Numbered from the stretch's first letter, positions 40,151 to 48,800 are shown. The stretch is 64,000 nucleotides of DNA from Persephonella sp. KM09-Lau-8 (GCF_000703085.1 NZ_JNLL01000002.1:62001-126000), one strand, 5' to 3'. Translations and numbers: made by a program. Notes: generated by a model from the sequence alone, not told the origin.

Positions 40151-40793
40151 CTATTCTCCGAAAGAAATAAAATTAAACATCTTAAACCTTCTTCTTCCTT
40201 CTTCAACTTCCTCGATTTTTATAGGCTTGCTCAACAAACCTTCAATTGCCCTTTTAACTACATCATATATATCCTTTCTTTGAACGTTATACAGATCCTT
40301 GAAAACAGAAACAGGTATTTTATATCTTTTAAAATCTTCATCATCAGGTTGTATGAAAGAAATTATAGTATCCATTAATCTAAGTTCTTCTAAGCTTAAC
40401 CTGTGTCTTGCCTGTATCAAATTATTGTGAATAGTAGCTATTGCATTTTTATTTATCTTCTTTATCTCTCTCAATTCAAATTCCTCTGTTCTGTGGTTAA
40501 TTCCCTCTTTATCCATTTTATCCCCCTCCAGGAATATACTCAAAGTATCGTAACATAATTTTAAACAACATAACAACTTCTATATGTTGACTTGTTGTCA
40601 TAAACCCGAAATTTGTTGCTATTTGACCCGAAATTTGTTGTCATAAACCCGAGATTTGTTGTCATTTGACCCGAAATTTGTTGCTATTTGCATGGTCAAC
40701 TTGGCAATACGACTGCTTTAGCCGACCCCTAAAAACAAGTAAAAAATATGTTTAAAAACAAGATAAAAACATCATCAAAAAAGGGAGTTGATG

Positions 40794-40901
40794 ATGGAAA
40801 AAGGATTTGTTTATAAAACAAGAAAAGGTGATGGAACTGTATGTCTTGGGCGTTATGCATGCCTCAACAGGTTTAGGGAAAGCTGCCGTTTCAAATTTTA
40901 A
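40794..40901 (+). CDS. 35-residue basic Cys-containing peptide
   Basis: MEKGFVYKTRKGDGTVCLGR with three Cys and a basic end (CRFKF). GGGAG lies 6 bp before the ATG, and an AT-rich hairpin with T-run follows 4 bp after the stop. It sits among iterons; a copy-control or regulatory peptide is possible but unproven. Confidence 0.4.
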   Translation: MEKGFVYKTRKGDGTVCLGRYACLNRFRESCRFKF

Positions 40902-40905
40902 CTGG

Positions 40906-40937
40906 TTTGATTTCTATTTGAAAATCAAATCTTTTTT
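40906..40937 (+). terminator. palindrome copy 3 with T-run, probable terminator
   Basis: TTTGATTT/AAATCAAA arms with an 8-base loop, followed by TCTTTTTTG. It ends the small gene at 40794 and shares its arms with the palindromes at 4700 and 37033. Confidence 0.5.
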
Positions 40938-41012
40938 GTAAAAACCTCCGAAGCAACCCGAAATTTGTTGTCATTTCAGGAAAGCCCTGTAACTAAAAGC
41001 TTTCCAGCTTAC

Positions 41013-41960
41013 CTAAAACCCCCTGAAAATTTCATCAAGCTTTTTTAACCCGTCAAAATCTGCATTTTCTAAAAACTTCTCCACTGCTCCCCTTATTGAT
41101 ATATCTCCTTTCAATACTAAAATTTCAGGGTCAGACTCTATGTTCTCCTCAAGCCCCTCTGAAAACGAAGGATCTTTTACCTTTAATCCTTTCACGTAAA
41201 CAAATGTTGGAACTACCTTTACTTTGTATCTTCTAAATAAATACGGATCTATCTGTATCTCAACACCTCTTGTTTCATTTCCATTGTTAAATATAACTTT
41301 CTGTAGAAATTCCAGAGTAGGCTTTATATAAGTGCAACCTTGGGGACCTATGCAGCCTCTTAAAACAATTATTATTCTTTTTGAACCTATGTTTTTTAAA
41401 TCCTCTGCATAAGTTTTCCATATATTTTCTGGCACCGAGGCGGACATAAATATGTAAAGCCTTTCATCGTATGGAATAGGATCTTCCAATAGGGAATCTT
41501 TTTTTTCTACATCAGGCTCAATTCCCCTCACTGCAGAACCAAAAGCAGAAAAATCCTCTTTATCGTAATGAACATCCTTTGAAGGACCTACTTTTTCATA
41601 CAGGTCTTTAGTATATTTTTCTATTCTCTCTTTTTGAACCTTGTTTTCCTGAAAACTCTTATAAACCCTATTCGTCTTTTCTCTGTATTTTTCATCCGCT
41701 TCTTTAACCCTGTCCTGCAAACTTTTTTTCAGTTTTTTCTCTATCTTGCTCCTTTCCTTTTCTGTGTTTTTTACTGATGACTCCACCTTTTCCCTTAAGG
41801 AGCTTCCCTGAGCTCTATAAACCTCATCAGCTAAACGACCCTGGTCTATTTTTTCAATGGTTTTGTTCTTTATCTTTTTGTTTATCTCCTGTAAATCCAT
41901 ATCTGCAGCTGCAGACAAAAAAACGATGGTTAAGAAAAAAATAAAGCTATTTCTCAGCAT
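41013..41960 (-). CDS. trbC: TrbC-like pilus assembly protein
   Basis: 315 residues with signal peptide, a long coiled coil (about 35-120) and a C-terminal TrbC domain: LYIFMSASVPENIW near 173, RIIIVLRGCIGPQGC and IQIDPYLFRRYKVKVVPTFVYV. TrbC works with TraW in the periplasm during pilus assembly. The extended N-terminal coiled coil is longer than in F. Last gene of the traL-trbC operon. Confidence 0.85.
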   Translation of the reverse strand: MLRNSFIFFLTIVFLSAAADMDLQEINKKIKNKTIEKIDQGRLADEVYRAQGSSLREKVESSVKNTEKERSKIEKKLKKSLQDRVKEADEKYREKTNRVYKSFQENKVQKERIEKYTKDLYEKVGPSKDVHYDKEDFSAFGSAVRGIEPDVEKKDSLLEDPIPYDERLYIFMSASVPENIWKTYAEDLKNIGSKRIIIVLRGCIGPQGCTYIKPTLEFLQKVIFNNGNETRGVEIQIDPYLFRRYKVKVVPTFVYVKGLKVKDPSFSEGLEENIESDPEILVLKGDISIRGAVEKFLENADFDGLKKLDEIFRGF

Positions 41961-42594
41961 TTACTTCAGCCCTTCTGTTTTTTTCGTCTTTTTCCGACAC
42001 ATAACAGCACTTCCCAAAACCTGAAACAGAAACTTTTAAGCGTTTATTTTTGGATTTTAAGTATGAAGCTACTGCTTTTGCCCTTTTTAATGCCAGTTTG
42101 TCATTATATTCTTTAGTACCGACTTTATCTGTGAAACCTGTGATTTTTACCCTGTAGTTCCTGTGTTTAGTTATTTTCCTTAAAAATAAGTCCAGTTTCT
42201 TTCTTTCCTTATCTGTTAATTTTGCCGAATCAAAAGGAAAATAAACTACCACCGCATCTGAAACTGAAATTTTCCTGAAATCTGGAACTTCAGGGAAAGT
42301 AAATTTTGCAGAGTCGTTAGAAGAAGGTCTTACCACTTCTATCAAAACAGCAGGTTCCAAAGACTGATAAAGATTATCTCCTGCCATTAAGTAGAAATTT
42401 TTGTGATAAGAAATCTTTGATAATGCTGAATATTTTACAAAGGTAAACTTTTCTACTACATAAAGCCTGTCTGTTTCCTGATATACGGAAGGCTTCTCTA
42501 TCGTATTTTCACTGGCAGTATGAGGAGCTTTCAAAGAACAAGAAAAAAATAAACTCACCAAAGACATAACCATAAATGATAAAATCCTCATCAT
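41947..42594 (-). CDS. OmpA-family lipoprotein
   Basis: 215 residues. Lipobox SLFFSC near 20, then a 100-residue linker domain and an OmpA-like C-terminus (VVYFPFDSAKLTDKERKKLD, VKITGFTDKVGTKEYNDKLALKRA) that binds peptidoglycan. The tail has an extra CC pair (GFGKCCYVSEKD). It overlaps trbC by 14 bp. It probably anchors the transfer machinery to the wall, as outer-membrane lipoproteins do in several type IV systems. Confidence 0.8.
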   Translation of the reverse strand: MMRILSFMVMSLVSLFFSCSLKAPHTASENTIEKPSVYQETDRLYVVEKFTFVKYSALSKISYHKNFYLMAGDNLYQSLEPAVLIEVVRPSSNDSAKFTFPEVPDFRKISVSDAVVVYFPFDSAKLTDKERKKLDLFLRKITKHRNYRVKITGFTDKVGTKEYNDKLALKRAKAVASYLKSKNKRLKVSVSGFGKCCYVSEKDEKNRRAEVNAEK

Positions 42595-42616
42595 CCTTTA
42601 TACCTCTAATAGTCTT

Positions 42617-43555
42617 TTAATAGTCTTTTATTTGCTTGTTCTGTGAATACTCATAGAAATAGGTAGATAACTTAACAATCTCAGCGTAAGTTGCAAGACC
42701 ACGAGATATTGGGTAAAACTCTGCTTTCCCTTGTTTGTTTCTAACTACCATAACTATTGTCGGTGTTACATGAACCCCAAAGCGTTCAAACATTTTTGGT
42801 GCAACCTGACAATTAGGAAATTCTCCAGGACAAAAATCTTTTGATATTACTTTGACCGTAATACCTGATGTCGCTATTATCCTGTGAACATCTTCCATCT
42901 GCTTGTGGCAGTAAGGACAGCTTCCACTTACGAAAACAAAAAATGCCGTATTCTTTTTCATTTCCTGTGTAAACAGGTAAAGCCTTCTCTTTTCTTTTAA
43001 GACTTTTTGCGTTCTTCTATATCTGGGAGTTACAGGTACTTTCGCTCTTATATCCAGTTCTTCTTCTCCTGCTATAACATGCTGCCACACTCTTGCAAAC
43101 TTAACAGCTCTCCTTCTCATGAAATCAATCATAGTGACAACTCTTTTCACATTATCATAGGTAGGATTAACTGAAGCTTCATCCAAAACCTTATTAAATA
43201 ACTGCCTAACTTCCTCTGCTGTTAAAGTGGAAAGATATTTTTTATCATCAGCCTTTGTAATATCCAGCTTCTTTTCTTCTTTATTTTCCTGAGGTTGTGT
43301 CGAAGCCTCCCTTTTCCTTATAAACTCCTCTATTTTTTCATAATCGCATTCCTCTCCATAAAACCAACCCCTGTCATGATCCTCATAAAAATTCTTGCTT
43401 AGCGGTTTACATAATCCATACCTCACCATAAGCTCATAATCTTTCTTCGAAAGATTTATTCCCTCATTTAGCTTATTCCTTGTCTGCTTTATCTTCTGCA
43501 AATCTTCGGCAAAGGCAAAAACAAAAGTTAAAAGGAAAATCAGAATATACCTCAT
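42617..43555 (-). CDS. traF: TraF-like thioredoxin-fold protein
   Basis: 312 residues with signal peptide. DRGWFYGEEC near 63 matches the TraF start motif, and a C-terminal thioredoxin domain carries CPYC near residue 216 (FVSGSCPYCHKQM). F-plasmid TraF lacks the redox pair; here it is intact, so this protein may be an active oxidoreductase for Cys-rich Tra proteins. The cis-Pro loop HVTPTI is present. Confidence 0.85.
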   Translation of the reverse strand: MRYILIFLLTFVFAFAEDLQKIKQTRNKLNEGINLSKKDYELMVRYGLCKPLSKNFYEDHDRGWFYGEECDYEKIEEFIRKREASTQPQENKEEKKLDITKADDKKYLSTLTAEEVRQLFNKVLDEASVNPTYDNVKRVVTMIDFMRRRAVKFARVWQHVIAGEEELDIRAKVPVTPRYRRTQKVLKEKRRLYLFTQEMKKNTAFFVFVSGSCPYCHKQMEDVHRIIATSGITVKVISKDFCPGEFPNCQVAPKMFERFGVHVTPTIVMVVRNKQGKAEFYPISRGLATYAEIVKLSTYFYEYSQNKQIKDY

Positions 43556-43564
43556 AACATCACC

Positions 43565-44095
43565 TTAAAAAACAGGAATTACTTTTCCTTGCAGTTCTTT
43601 GTAATCAACAAACCCCCAATATCTGCTATCATAGCTATCCTTGTGGTCTCCAACTACAAAATACTTATTTTCTGGAATCTTTCCCTGAAAAGCAAAAATT
43701 GGTGCCTTGCTTCCATTTAAAAATCTTTTTTTTGCTTTAGCTACTGGTTGCCCATTACAAAAAGCTACTCTACTTTGTAAATCTACTTTTAAATAATCTC
43801 CAGGCATGCAGGCAATTCTTTTAACTAACGTTTTACCTTCTATTGCTTTTACTGGCAGTCGAGTTCCTCCACTATGATATTCAAAAGCTATATAATCTCC
43901 TTTTTTATATTCAACGGCTGTTTTGTCTAAAATCCCAAAGGAAAAATTAACACTATCAGAAAATACTATCATCGGCTTATAAAACTTAAACAAAAAGCTC
44001 AGAAAAACATACAAACCAAAAAAGAAAAGACCAAAATAAACCATCTTCTTTAGAAGGTTCTTTTTTTCTTCAGGAAGTTCCTGGATAAACTCCAT
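43565..44095 (-). CDS. S26 signal peptidase of the transfer system (TrhF/TraF type)
   Basis: 176 residues, one N-terminal membrane helix, then the S26 fold: VFSDSVNFSFG supplies the Ser, KTLVKRIACMPGDYL the Lys, and YFVVGDHKDSYDSRYWGFV is the conserved closing box. Such peptidases mature pilin or other transfer proteins. The ATG at 44095 lies 1 bp after the stop of the trbI -1 frame. Confidence 0.85.
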   Translation of the reverse strand: MEFIQELPEEKKNLLKKMVYFGLFFFGLYVFLSFLFKFYKPMIVFSDSVNFSFGILDKTAVEYKKGDYIAFEYHSGGTRLPVKAIEGKTLVKRIACMPGDYLKVDLQSRVAFCNGQPVAKAKKRFLNGSKAPIFAFQGKIPENKYFVVGDHKDSYDSRYWGFVDYKELQGKVIPVF

Positions 44096-44096
44096 T

Positions 44097-44488
44097 TTAC
44101 TTTCCTCTCTCTACCATTTTTCTATCTATGTAATCTTTTGCTTTCTGGGTAAGATCTATCACTTTAAAATTTCCCCAGCAGAAACAATTGCACCTTTTAC
44201 AAAGACAACACCATCAACATTTGATAAAAACTCCCTAAGATATTTCATGCGTCGTTGAAATATTTTTTTCCTCTTTTCTGCATCACCGGAAAAAACACCT
44301 TCTAAAACCTTTGCTCTCTCCGAGTCTATGAATCCTTTCATATCAAAGACATAAACCACATTTTGATTGTGTAAAGAATTGTTACTCTCTGTAAAGAATT
44401 TTGTATAAACAAAATACCCTCCAACAACCAAAAACAATCCCGCTAAAACAGGTAAAACCATCTTATAAATTTCAGAAAGATTCTTCAT
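44097..44488 (-). CDS. trbI: TrbI-like protein, apparently completed by -1 frameshifting
   Basis: The zero frame gives 109 residues (44488 to 44159): a membrane anchor (VLPVLAGLFLVVGGYFVY), VVYVFDMKGFIDS and FVKGAIVSAGEILK. F-type TrbI continues beyond such a VSPAVVxGAxDIT point. The missing tail, VIDLTQKAKDYIDRKMVERG, lies in the -1 frame and ends at 44097. The junction is T-TTA-AAG followed at once by TGA, a classic slippery heptamer, with GGGGA about 8 nt upstream as a possible stimulator. An alternative is a separate 21-codon frame starting at the overlapping GTG. TrbI is an inner-membrane regulator of pilus retraction. Confidence 0.75.
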
Positions 44489-44490
44489 TT

Positions 44491-46998
44491 TTACACCTCA
44501 ACAGATTCTTTCTTTGAAATTTTGATACATTCTTCTATGGCTCTTTCAACATCTCCGTTAAACTTCTCTATCATTTTTGTCCTGAGAGAAACATCATTAG
44601 CATCAGATGTATAAATCCAATATAAAAATTCATCAACAACAAGCTTTCCTACCCCTGTTCCTCTGGGGGTCAAGAAAAATATCTCTGAATACTTACCTTT
44701 AACAGTATTAACGCTTTTCATTAATTCATATTCGTAGTCTGAAAGCAATACAGCATCAGATTTCTTTAAAGCTTCAACAGCAGCTGCATCCTGTTTTAAG
44801 AAAAATTTAAATGCAGACTGGAATATAATATCCCTTAGGTCTTCTGATTTAAGATAATCAGAAACAGTTTGTGTTATGGTTCCTATAGAAGATTTATGCT
44901 TCCTCCATGTTTTATACGCAAGTCTAACAAATTTAACAACATCCTTACTATCCATATACCTCCAGAATTCATCAATAGCACATATTTTTCTTCTCTCCCT
45001 GTTGTCCTCAATAACTACCTTCTTTGTTATCATAGACAGGAAAAGCATAAGAATAACTTCTCTTAAAGACTCTTTATTCTCAAGGGATTTCATTTCCAAG
45101 ACCGTCAGCTTATTATCTATATCCACATTTGTTTTTCCATTTATAAACTTTCCATAAGAACCTTTCTCTAACGTCCATTCCATTAAACCAAGAGCAAGGT
45201 ATTTAGCCTTAGACTCAAAGTTTCTTTCCTCCTCTGCTATCTTTAGGAGCTCCTCATAAATATGGTCAACATATATATCTTTACCTTCCCTTTCCGCAAC
45301 AACTCTGAAAAGAGCCATTCTTAAAAGGTTTAAATCATCATCGTCAGCTCCACCTGAAGGTTTTGCCATTTTTGCAAGAAGAGTAACAAGCAAATCCTTC
45401 ATGTCATCAAGAACAGCTCTATTAAGCCCCTCAAAAGGATTTATCACCAGATTCGAATCACTGGAAAAATCAAGAAATGTTCCATTGTAAATTTTCGCCA
45501 GAGCTTCATAACTTCGCCCAATGTCTATAACATAAATATTAGAAACATCATCCAGGGAATAATACGCAGAAATTATATGGTTCATAAGGAATGATTTACC
45601 TGACCCTGTTTTAGCAACGACTATAAAATTAAAACCCTCATCTGAATCATACAGATTCACAGACAAAGCCTGTCCTTTCCTGGACATAAAATATACAACA
45701 GGAGTCCCCGTCCCTTTCCAGTCTGCAAAATAAGGGGTAAGGTGAGCTGCATTATAATCAAACATGGTTCTGTATCTCTGTAAAACCTGCCTGTCTATTT
45801 CATAATCCGAATTAAGAGGTGTAGCATTAAAAAACTGAAGAAGGGCTGACTGTTTACTTTCCTTCTGTATCTTAAACTCGCCATTGTGTTTAGAAACTAA
45901 CGTTTCAAGCATCTTCTCTTGATGCTTCAATGCCCTTTTATTTTTTGAATAAATCCACCAGACTAAATTTGCATGAACAAGCTTTTTTCCAGATGTTATT
46001 ATCTGATTAACCAGCTCTGCCTCATCAACCCTTTCTTTTAAACGGGGTAAAGACTCTGTGGCTATTTTCCGCATTTTTAAAAGAGTCTTGTTTTTCTTGT
46101 TTTGAATATCCTTCAGTTTGTCGTGTATTCCTATAACCACATTGAAAGAAAGTAAAAATGAGGATTCTGTAAGCTGGTCTTCTGAATGCATATAAGAACC
46201 AACAAAATCCAGGATGTCTCCATAATGGAAGTCTTTCGGAAACTTTTTTATTGTAAATGCTGAGCAATAATGGTTATCTAAAAAAATATTACTTCTTCTA
46301 ACTCTACAATAAGTGTCTCCCATTATGACCTGTCTGTTTATCGGTAAAGAATGAGAATAAAAAGGAAAAAGCCTTTTGTCGTGATCCGGATTAAACATCA
46401 TGTAAAGATACATTATAAGTGCCTGAGCATCTAATCTAACAGGAAAAAAATGGATAGAGGCTAATCTGCCTTCTAAATCTTCAAAATAATCATGATATCT
46501 CTCAACAGCTTCTTCTAAAGATAATTCTTCTCCGTAAGGGATCTTGATTGCAACAAAAAATCTAAAATCCCTAAATGGAGTTCTAACTACATTGTTTACC
46601 CCTTTTTTTCTGTATTTCAAAATAAAGTCGGCGGATTTTTTAACCCAAAAATTAGGATTTTTTCTGAGGTTGTAAAACCGATCAACAAAAGGTTCCAGAA
46701 AATCCCCACCCCAAATTATAAACTGTATTTCTGTTCCTTTCGGGTAGTTGGAGGAATAAAGAGATTGCAAAGATTTAAACACATGATTAGAAACCCCTGT
46801 ATATGGATAACATTCAAATACTACTCCAATATGATTGTCTGACAAGGTGAAAATTTTCTTATCCGGGATATACCCTTCTACTTTTATATAGTTGGATAAC
46901 GACTCTTTTTTCAGCAGGTTAGAATAAAAATTATTTTTAAACCCTTCCGTATAATCAAGCAAATTGGATGGCTTTAAAGTTCTTATAAACCCCAGCAT
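44491..46998 (-). CDS. traC: TraC/VirB4-type ATPase
   Basis: 835 residues, full length for F-type TraC. N-terminal domain (EGYIPDKKIFTLSDNHIG), Walker A AKTGSGKS near 465 and Walker B ICAIDEFWRYM near 676. The central RGQALSVNLYDSDEGFN-type stretch is also typical. TraC energises pilus assembly at the inner membrane. It lies 12 bp after the 47012-48010 gene and 2 bp before trbI. Confidence 0.93.
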   Translation of the reverse strand: MLGFIRTLKPSNLLDYTEGFKNNFYSNLLKKESLSNYIKVEGYIPDKKIFTLSDNHIGVVFECYPYTGVSNHVFKSLQSLYSSNYPKGTEIQFIIWGGDFLEPFVDRFYNLRKNPNFWVKKSADFILKYRKKGVNNVVRTPFRDFRFFVAIKIPYGEELSLEEAVERYHDYFEDLEGRLASIHFFPVRLDAQALIMYLYMMFNPDHDKRLFPFYSHSLPINRQVIMGDTYCRVRRSNIFLDNHYCSAFTIKKFPKDFHYGDILDFVGSYMHSEDQLTESSFLLSFNVVIGIHDKLKDIQNKKNKTLLKMRKIATESLPRLKERVDEAELVNQIITSGKKLVHANLVWWIYSKNKRALKHQEKMLETLVSKHNGEFKIQKESKQSALLQFFNATPLNSDYEIDRQVLQRYRTMFDYNAAHLTPYFADWKGTGTPVVYFMSRKGQALSVNLYDSDEGFNFIVVAKTGSGKSFLMNHIISAYYSLDDVSNIYVIDIGRSYEALAKIYNGTFLDFSSDSNLVINPFEGLNRAVLDDMKDLLVTLLAKMAKPSGGADDDDLNLLRMALFRVVAEREGKDIYVDHIYEELLKIAEEERNFESKAKYLALGLMEWTLEKGSYGKFINGKTNVDIDNKLTVLEMKSLENKESLREVILMLFLSMITKKVVIEDNRERRKICAIDEFWRYMDSKDVVKFVRLAYKTWRKHKSSIGTITQTVSDYLKSEDLRDIIFQSAFKFFLKQDAAAVEALKKSDAVLLSDYEYELMKSVNTVKGKYSEIFFLTPRGTGVGKLVVDEFLYWIYTSDANDVSLRTKMIEKFNGDVERAIEECIKISKKESVEV

Positions 46999-47011
46999 GC
47001 TTTAACCCTCG

Positions 47012-48010
47012 CTACACACTAAAAAAATGTCTTCGAAGCTCTTCAATGGATTTGTCTCTTACATTAGAAAACAAATGAGAATAAATAAAAACAAATAAGT
47101 TTGTATGTGCCATTTCTTTTTGGAAAACAACCCCTGTTTTTGAGGAAAAATCACCTCTTAGGTTTCTGACGGACAATTTATAGTCATTGATATCAGTTTT
47201 ATCAGTTCTGATTAAAACCACAAATAATGTCAATTTATTCCCTGTTTTTTTAAATATGCCGGGTTTTCCGTTTTTATCTGGAAGAATATCCAGGGCAAAG
47301 AACCCTGAAAATCCTCTATCCCTAGCAATTGATGCAAATTCTGGAACATACAGAAAAACGTCCCAGAATGATAAATTATCCATAAATGTTTTAACAGAAA
47401 GAGAACTACCTACCCATTTTTTTTCTAAATTCACAAAACTAAATTCCCTTAATAAAAGAGAATGCTCATTCTCCACAAGTTGAAAATCCAGCGGAAGAGA
47501 TGGATCGTACTCCCTATTCGAAGAAACAAAGAAAGGATACAAGGAGAACATATTCTTAGGAGTTATGTTAGAAATCACCCCTTCAAATTCTTCTTTGTCC
47601 TCCAAATAAGAAAAATATCTCCTACCTTTGTTTATTTCCCCATCTATAGAAAAGGGAGCTTCTAAATTCCCTGGATATTTATAAGAGACTATGAACTCAT
47701 TGTCAAATTCTGTAAATAAATCCCCAAAAGGATATATCACCTGCACAGTAAAAACCGAAGGAAGATTATGAACTGCCAGAAAACTGGCAAAAGACTCAAA
47801 GTGATCATCTAAGAATCTATAAGCTTTTCCAAAACAATTGTCCTTCATCAAGAAAATACCTGAATCTTCATCATAAGCAACCGGTAGAATAAGCCTTCTT
47901 AAATAAGAAGAAGAAAGTTTTGTAATGTAAGGCTTCTCGTAATCAGCTTCAAATATCTCTACTACAAAATCAGATGCCTTACGAAATAAAACTTTTAACT
48001 GCTTTTTCAT
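47012..48010 (-). CDS. stand-alone protein resembling the TraC N-terminal domain
   Basis: 332 residues without any Walker motif. Its opening (YLRRLILPVAYDEDSGIFLM then KDNCFGKAYRF) and the following VQVIYPFGDL match in order the start of the adjacent TraC (YIKVEGYIPDKKIFTLSDN, IGVVFECY, IQFIIWGGDF). A later part (FALDILPDKNG) has no clear counterpart. It may be an ATPase-less partner of TraC or a diverged duplicate of its docking domain. Confidence 0.55.
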   Translation of the reverse strand: MKKQLKVLFRKASDFVVEIFEADYEKPYITKLSSSYLRRLILPVAYDEDSGIFLMKDNCFGKAYRFLDDHFESFASFLAVHNLPSVFTVQVIYPFGDLFTEFDNEFIVSYKYPGNLEAPFSIDGEINKGRRYFSYLEDKEEFEGVISNITPKNMFSLYPFFVSSNREYDPSLPLDFQLVENEHSLLLREFSFVNLEKKWVGSSLSVKTFMDNLSFWDVFLYVPEFASIARDRGFSGFFALDILPDKNGKPGIFKKTGNKLTLFVVLIRTDKTDINDYKLSVRNLRGDFSSKTGVVFQKEMAHTNLFVFIYSHLFSNVRDKSIEELRRHFFSV

Positions 48011-48013
48011 GGA

Positions 48014-48502
48014 CTAATGCCCCATTAAATCTATGTATTTACCACCTGTCAGGCTTCCCTTACCGTATTCGCCTATTAACCATCTGGCCTTCTTTATTTC
48101 AACAAATACATAGCTATCTGAGTGTAAATTTCCTTTTCTGTCTATATAGGGAAGAATTAAAACTCTAACAACTTTTGGAGGAACTGTTATCGGAACAGGG
48201 GGATCATCAACCATTCTCCTAGTTACTTCTCTTTTGTTTATCTTCTGAAGATCTTTTTCAAGTAAGTCTGTATTCTTAACAGTAATGCTTTTTGTAACTT
48301 TTTCTGCTTTACCTTTAGTAGTGCTTACAGATGTTTGAGGTGATATGTTCTTTCTCAACTCTTTTTTTGTGACATACTCATAGAGCACTTTCTTACTTTC
48401 CTGAACTTCTTTAGACAAGGAGCTTTTACTCTGTGTAGAAGCTGCACAGGAAAAAAGTAAAACAGCAACTGATGAAAAAGCCAAAAATTTCGTAAGGTTC
48501 AT
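48014..48502 (-). CDS. TraV-like lipoprotein, C-terminal half
   Basis: 162 residues with signal and lipobox (LLFSCA, Cys near 19). It ends with RVLILPYIDRKGNLHSDSYVF then EIKKARWLIGE, the C-terminal signature of TraV (RVWIAPWxDxxGDLHxPxxVxTEIxxRRWxxGE). The N-terminal Cys motif of TraV is absent here but present in the gene just upstream. TraV is the outer-membrane lipoprotein of the core complex with TraK and TraB. Confidence 0.75.
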   Translation of the reverse strand: MNLTKFLAFSSVAVLLFSCAASTQSKSSLSKEVQESKKVLYEYVTKKELRKNISPQTSVSTTKGKAEKVTKSITVKNTDLLEKDLQKINKREVTRRMVDDPPVPITVPPKVVRVLILPYIDRKGNLHSDSYVFVEIKKARWLIGEYGKGSLTGGKYIDLMGH

Positions 48503-48504
48503 TA

Positions 48505-48798
48505 TTACTCCTCCACAGGAAATCCTTTTATTTGCCTTTCCTGTCTTTCCATAACTGATTTTATTTTTTGTTCATATTCTTCTGGAGTGCAGTTATTACA
48601 CTCTACACCTGGAACGAGTTTTACGGGTTTCCTTCTTTCTATACTCCAGTTAAGGCTTTCGTTATAAACATCGTAAACAGAACCACAATACCCGCCCTCT
48701 TTTCCTATCCTGCATAGAGGTTCTTCCTCATAGGGCATTATTGCTGAACAACCAAAACTAAAAATAGATACAGCTGCAGTTAAAAATATTTTTTTCAT
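48505..48798 (-). CDS. TraV-like lipoprotein, N-terminal half
   Basis: 97 residues with lipobox (SFGCSAIMPYEEEP) and CRIGKEGGYCGSVYDVYNESL, the TraV N-terminal Cys motif (NPYxxxFxCPxxxxGxCxSVxxAY). It ends before the TraV C-terminal region, which is encoded 2 bp downstream as another lipoprotein. Each half has its own signal, so this looks like a real gene split rather than a frameshift. Confidence 0.75.
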   Translation of the reverse strand: MKKIFLTAAVSIFSFGCSAIMPYEEEPLCRIGKEGGYCGSVYDVYNESLNWSIERRKPVKLVPGVECNNCTPEEYEQKIKSVMERQERQIKGFPVEE

Positions 48799-48800
48799 TT

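Larger units (their letters stand above)
37981..40152 (+). mobile_element. IS607-type insertion in rep
   Basis: About 2.17 kb carrying a serine-recombinase TnpA and a TnpB. Both ends are placed by the break in rep: GGAGAA on one side and GAAGAAGG on the other, with a short ambiguity at TTC/TTCT. No long target duplication is seen, as expected for this family. Subterminal 19-bp inverted repeats (ATAGAAAAACATAGAAAAT) lie at 38004-38022 and 40121-40139. Confidence 0.8.
37106..40516 (-). pseudogene. Rep_3 replication initiator, broken by an insertion and a deletion
   Basis: The N-terminal half (40516 down to about 40154, start MDKEGINHR after GGAGGGG) has the Rep_3 opening ARHRLSLEELRLMDTIISF and ends FNFISFGE. 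After the IS607-type element the same protein resumes as EEGAGNFYIEIDRNFKPYLLQL (37979-37914). About 45-50 residues expected next are missing, and the frame then shifts to MLGVEPGEYPRFEAFERRVL and on to 37106. So two events hit the gene: transposon insertion and an out-of-frame internal deletion. Upstream iterons are intact. Rep_3 proteins bind iterons and start plasmid replication; this copy should be inactive. Confidence 0.8.
40605..40977 (-). repeat. iterons of the replication origin
   Basis: Four copies of CCCGAAATTTGTTG (third copy CCCGAGATTTGTTG) starting at 40605, 40627, 40648 and 40670, a 21-22 bp spacing or two helical turns, a half copy GTTGTCATAAA at 40594, and a fifth full copy at 40957. 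They lie upstream of the minus-strand rep remnant, the usual place for Rep_3 binding sites. The 436-bp gap 40577-41012 also contains a small gene and a palindrome. Confidence 0.75.

Noticed and set aside
43565-44095. Naming the S26 peptidase traF
   Set aside because: P-type TraF and TrhF are of this kind, but a genuine F-type TraF is encoded at 42617-43555, so the symbol was left empty.
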